A stretch of DNA of 64,000 bases from Actinostola sp. cb2023. Taxonomy: Eukaryota; Cnidaria; Anthozoa; Actiniaria; Actinostolidae. The notes under the pieces were generated by a model. It was given only the letters and a program-made list of their open reading frames with translations, did no database searches and had not been told where the DNA came from. The first letter of the stretch is position 1. Each line of letters begins with the position of its first letter. The position numbers and the translations under genes were made by a program. Positions 25,204 through 31,200 of the stretch are shown piece by piece. The stretch covers positions 1 through 64,000 of the forward strand of contig JAUJYZ010000732.1 in assembly GCA_033675265.1 (NCBI GenBank). The letters are read 5' to 3'.

Positions 25204-28200
25204 ATACATATGAATTCTTAACAAGTTTGACAACAAATGACTACAGTATAACAACAACAGTATTATATATATAATATTAAATTATAATTACAGTTCAGAT
25301 AACAGAGCTCTGTAAAAAGTGCACTGTCATACTGGGTTATATTTATGTTCACTACTAACTTGTGCATATACATGTACATTTAGAGTATGTACCTGGACAA
25401 GACTTTCAAGGAATTCAACAAACTGTAGAGTGTCGCTGCTTTGAGCCAATGGACAAGCTAGAAAGTCCAGGTGTGCCCCTGTTGCACTGGTATTAAGGCA
25501 AGTAGAAACCAGTTCACTGAAAAATGTTTGGATATCTTCTTGTTCTTTTAGTGATTTGACGGTGACAACCTATAAACAAGATGGTCAAATTGATTTAATT
25601 CACTTATAAATATGGCGTCATAATCAGGCCTGTTCGAGCCTGATATGGCACTGTATCATGCACGTTATTTGTGCACAGAAGTAAATGATAAAGCTCTTTT
25701 AATTTATTGGTGATAAAAAAATTAAAATAACTCTAAAAATAATAATAAAAATAATTTTAAAAGCCATTTAAAATTAGTCCAAATTTTAAATCCTCTCAAA
25801 CAGTGACATTATTATAATATTTATGTTCTAAATAAACAAACTGTGAAATATTTTCTCAATATTCTAATGAGAAGTTCTATAAATATGCGATTAACTTCAC
25901 GCCCGCCATTAAACAGTTGTTGCTGGGTAGTAATGTCACTTATGCAACCCAAACAAACTAACGTGGCTAATATACAATTGCGAATGTGATCAAGTCAGCA
26001 TGTGGGAATATCTGAAGAACTGAAGAATATACCATTTTCTCATTCGCTTGACTGCCCTTCAAACAAATGGACCAAGTTGAGGCTAACATTGTAGCTCCAA
26101 TCCATTGTACCATACTCAACGTTAGACTCAACTTGGTCCATTTGTTTGAAGGGCAGTCAAGCGAATGAGAAAATGGTATATTCGACGAAACGCTGATTTA
26201 TAACATTCAGTCGATGTTTTTGGAGTAAGTGATGTCACGGATATACAAAGGCAAGGTCTTCATTAGCTGCTGGCTATTGTTTTCTATGTAAATATTGTTT
26301 CTTTTATTGTTAAGCACCATAACGAGCCGCAGCCAAGAAAAGTTCCCAAAACAGCAGGGTTTCCGGTTGCTATGCCTGACGTCGTAATCTCATTTCGATA
26401 AGTGGGGATATGTCAACTATGTGCGTTTCTTATTGGACATTTCAAGGATGAACACACGTCAAAGCATTTATTTTGGAGCGGAATTATAAATACGATTCCT
26501 TACAATCTAAACCTCAAGCCTCTTTTGATGTCGCTTTGTCAACGAAGACTGCAGTAGACTGGCTCTACATTATGGACAAACAACTAAATTTGACTACTCA
26601 GATAAGCGAGTGATTTTTTGCAATTAATTTTCTCTAGTTGGTACATCCAGCGAGATTAGTCCTGGCGCTTTATTTGCCTGAGCGCTTAGGAGAAATAGTC
26701 GAGTGATGTATGTGGTAATATATTTCTCTAGTTGGTACATCCAGCGAGAAGTCCTGGCGCTTTATGTGCCTGAGCGCTTCGGAGAAATAGTCGAGTGATG
26801 TATATATGTGGTAATATATTTCTCTAATTGGTACATCCAGCGAGAAGTCCTGGCGCATTATTTACCTGAGCGCTTCGGAGAAATAGTCGAGTGATGTATG
26901 TGATAATATATTTCTCTAGTTGGTACATCCAGCGAGAAATAGTCCTGGCGCTTGATGTGTACATCCAGCCTGAGCGCTTCGGAAATAATCAAGTGAGTCG
27001 AGTGACATGTCCTGGTGCTTTTATAGCGCTTGGTAGTCAAGTGATGTATGTGGTAAATATATTTCTCTAGTTGGTTCTCTAGTCCTGGTACATCCAGCGA
27101 GAAGTCCTGGTACATCCAGCGAGAATTGCATTATTTGCCTGAGCGCTTCGGAGAAATAGTCAAGTGATGTATGTGTAATATATTTCTCTATTTCTCTAGT
27201 TGGTACATCCAGCGAGAAGTCCTATATGGGTAATATATTATGTGCCTGAGCGCTTCTGAGGAGAGAAATAGTCAAGTGATGTATGTGATATTTCTATTTC
27301 TCTAGTTGGTACATCCAGCGAGAAGTCCTGGCGCTTTATGTGCCTGTGATAATATTCGGAGTTGGTAATAGCGAGAAGTGATGTATTTATGTGCCTGATG
27401 TGGAGAAATATATTTCTCTAGTTTTCTACATCCATCCAGCGAGAAGTCCTGGTGCATTATTTGCCTGTGCGCTTCGGAGAAATAGTCAAGTGATGTATGT
27501 GGTAATATATTTCTCTAGTTGGTACATCCAGCGAGAAGTCCTGGCGCTTTATGTGCCTGAGCGCTTCGGAGAAATAGTCAAGTGATGTATGTGATAATAT
27601 ATTTCTCTAGTTGGTACATCCAGCGAGAAGTCCTGGTGCATTATTTGCCTGAGCGCTTCGGAGAAATAGTCAAGTGATGTATGTGGTAATATATTTCTCT
27701 AGTTGGTACATCCAGCGAGAAGTCCTGGCGCTTTATGTGCCTGAGTGCTTCGGAGAAATAGTCAAGCGATGTATGTGGTAATATATTTCTCTAGTTGGTA
27801 CATCCAGCGAGAAGTCCTGGCCCTTTATGTGCCTGAGTGCTTCGGAGAAATAGTCAAGCGATGTATGTGGTAATATATTTCTCTAGTTGGTACATCCAGC
27901 GAGAAGTCCTGGCACTTTATCTGCCTGAGCGCTTCGGAGAAATAGTCAAGCGATGTATGTGGTAATATATTTCTCTAGTTGGTACATCCAGCGAGAAGTC
28001 CTGGCGCTTTATGTGCCTGAGTGCTTCGAAGGAATAGTTGAGTGTTGTCTGTGGTTACATATTTTTATATGTCGACTGCTGTAATTTAAGAGCCGGTTTC
28101 GTTGCAATGTATGGTGTTAGAAGTAACACTACTCGTTCTCGACAGACCTTTACAAGATAGTCCAGCAAGACCCCCAACAGATGCGGTAATAAACTATTAC

Positions 28201-31200
28201 CGCATCTGTGGGGGGTTCTTTGGTAACTATAAAGTGACTGCGGCTCGTTATGATACAGCTTTGGATAGGGCACTATATTAATATTAGTAATAAATTATTA
28301 TTATTATCATTATGTAAAAACAATGTAATTACATAGAACGACAATAGAACATACAATAGTCAGGAATTTTGTGCAGCTACACGAAGACCTGACTGACTGA
28401 AATTCATGGGCCGATTAGGCGACACTTCAATAATGGCGGACAGCGCTTACTGTATATGGAAATCATTTGAATTCGGAAAAGCAACTGCTAAGATTTGACA
28501 CATTTATATCACTGCCAGTCCCCTTTAGTAAGTGAAATAATCTGAGTGGGTTTTCTTTCAGTCCAAATGTTGAATATTAATTTGCATATTTGATCCTACA
28601 TGTATAAATGTGATAAAAGCGATCAAGCTAAGACTGGCTTGATATTTGCCATTTGGATAGTAATTAATATTTAATAACAATAATAATAAATTTTGTAACA
28701 CTAGTAATAGCGCAAACTCACAATTCCCTATGTACATGTAATTGAGGGGAGATTTAGGGAGAGAGCAAGTACCACAGCATTAATCCATCGATAAAATTAC
28801 ATGTACTACACAGGTCATTTAAAGGTACTGATATTTATTAATAATAATAATAAATTTTGTAACACTTATAATAGCGCAAACTCACAATTCCCTATGTACA
28901 ATGTACATGGATTATATTGAGAGGAGATTTAGGGAGAGAGCAAGTACCACAGCATTAATCCATCGATTATTTATATACTACACAGGTCATTTGTACTGAT
29001 ATTTATTAATAATAATAATAAATTTTGTAACACTATTAATAGCGCAAACTCACAATTCCCTATGTACATGTATTATATTGTCAATTGATGGGAGATTTAG
29101 GGAGAGAGCAAGTACGACAGCATTAATCCATCGATTATACACCCGGCCATACCAATCGATAATTCCGATAATCGATAATAATCAATAACAATCGATAATA
29201 ATCGATACTAATCAATCGATTAATATTGGAAATCGATGAAAATCGATCACGTAAAAATGTGTGAGTATTGATTTTCATCGATTATCATCGATTTCTATCG
29301 ATAATTATCGATTTTTATTGATGCTTAGAAATCCTTGATATGTGGCATTAATTAGAGAGAGCAAGCTATAATAACACAACATATTTTATTGAAGACTTGT
29401 ATTAAAGTGCCTCTCGTACATAAATCATAATATTATAGCTCAACGTTAACTATAAAACACTTCAAGCGGAACAGATTTCACAGTGACCTGGTGTCGAACT
29501 AGTCTCCTCGCAGCCGATTCTAGTCTCTAAAGGACGCAGGGGATTGGAACGAGACTAGAATCGGCTGTGAGGAGACTAGTGTCGAACATACGCGATCTAT
29601 TTACATCTGTAGATCACGTATCATATTCGCCGTGGTGAATTTTAGAAATCGATGATAATCGATAATATTCGATAATAATCGATATAATCAAGGACACTTG
29701 GGTTGTGAGTATCGATTATCATCGATTACCGATATCAATCAATACTAATCAAATGATTATTATCGATTAATATCGATGAATTCGATTACTTTCCGATGAT
29801 CGATTTTTGTAGCTACGGCCTTCTGGGAAGGCGTAGCTACTATGCCATCGAGTGTGTAAGTAAGTCCGTATGTCCGTAAGTAACTTTCGGGTTGACTCGG
29901 ATTCGTTCGGAAAATCCGATTGAAGTGAGTCGAACGAGAGCGAAGACGAGTGAAGACCAAAAAACCTTTTCCCGATGATACCAGATGTATTTTTGTTCTA
30001 TTCTCGTCTTGGACTGGCGTTTTGTTCGACTACATTTTGACAATATTGTCAACTCTCGTCAATAATCGACTTCTTATCGATTGCAACGTACACGCTACGT
30101 GATCTCCAAGTGCTCGATGTGTGATGTTTACGAGTGAGGTAAAGCCGACTATTGACAAGGAATTTGTGCTTTTCTGCATCAGTAATCAAGCACAGCTTTC
30201 AAGCAATGTGTCCAGTGTTTTCCCGTAATTAATTGTTCAGGTTTTTTGACAATCTTTATATAATTTCCACCAGGCAAACGATCGCCGAACCAAGATATTT
30301 GTTCAGTCGTTGATGGCCACGATGGTCTTCTAGAATATCACGTACTTGTTTAGCACAGTATTAAAACATACATTGCTATTACAATTAGTTACAGTTCTAT
30401 TACATCTGTCCTCTCAAATAAATGATTGTTACGATTACCAAATGTTGTTGTTGATTAAATTATAAATAACAGTCAGTATTTTCGTAGTTATTCTCTTCGT
30501 GTAGACCAAGGAGCTGTGCCAGACTGTTGTTTGTTGTCGATTTCCGTTCATATCGATCGTTTACTGAACTTGTGAACAAACGTTTGTTTTTATTTTTGTT
30601 ATTATGGTACATTATATATATATTTATAGCTTTACTGTTCTTTTGGACAGACGAAGAGCCACTGGTGGAAATGCTATCATAAACCATTATTATTAAGCTT
30701 AACCCTTTGACACCCAGAGATTTTTGAGTTTTTTAGCGATTTTCTGGACCTAATCACGCCATAGGAAATTTCGATTCCATATAAGGGGTTTCCATGGAAA
30801 TCTTGACAGTTCTGAAAGCCCACGGGCTCAGGTTCTGACGTAATCTTTCTCTTTTGGTGAATCTCCTCGAGGAACGGCATCTCGTAGCTACTAGGAGCGG
30901 TCAATTTTGCATTTTTAGAGTGTTTATAGCCATTATTCACCACAGAAGCCCCCAGGACAGCATCATTAAGCTTGACTGGTGTGGTAGAGACCGTTCTCCT
31001 GGAAGAACTCAGGAGTTTAGATACGAATTCACGAACAGATTTCGACTTTGCCGTTTGGAAATTCAAAATGGCGGACTCAATTGTGAAATCGTCTCTCTGG
31101 TCTTTCTGTGGTGGATTCCAGGACCTACAAAGGCATTTTTGGCGACTTTGGACTTGTAAAGAATGCAACCGGTGCAATATTTTGCCTGTAGGACCGAGTG

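Noticed and set aside
26640..28045. CRISPR-like regular array (92-bp period)
   Set aside because: Whole units repeat with no variable spacers, and the context is a eukaryotic intron; the same holds for the 109-, 68-, 31- and 21-bp arrays.
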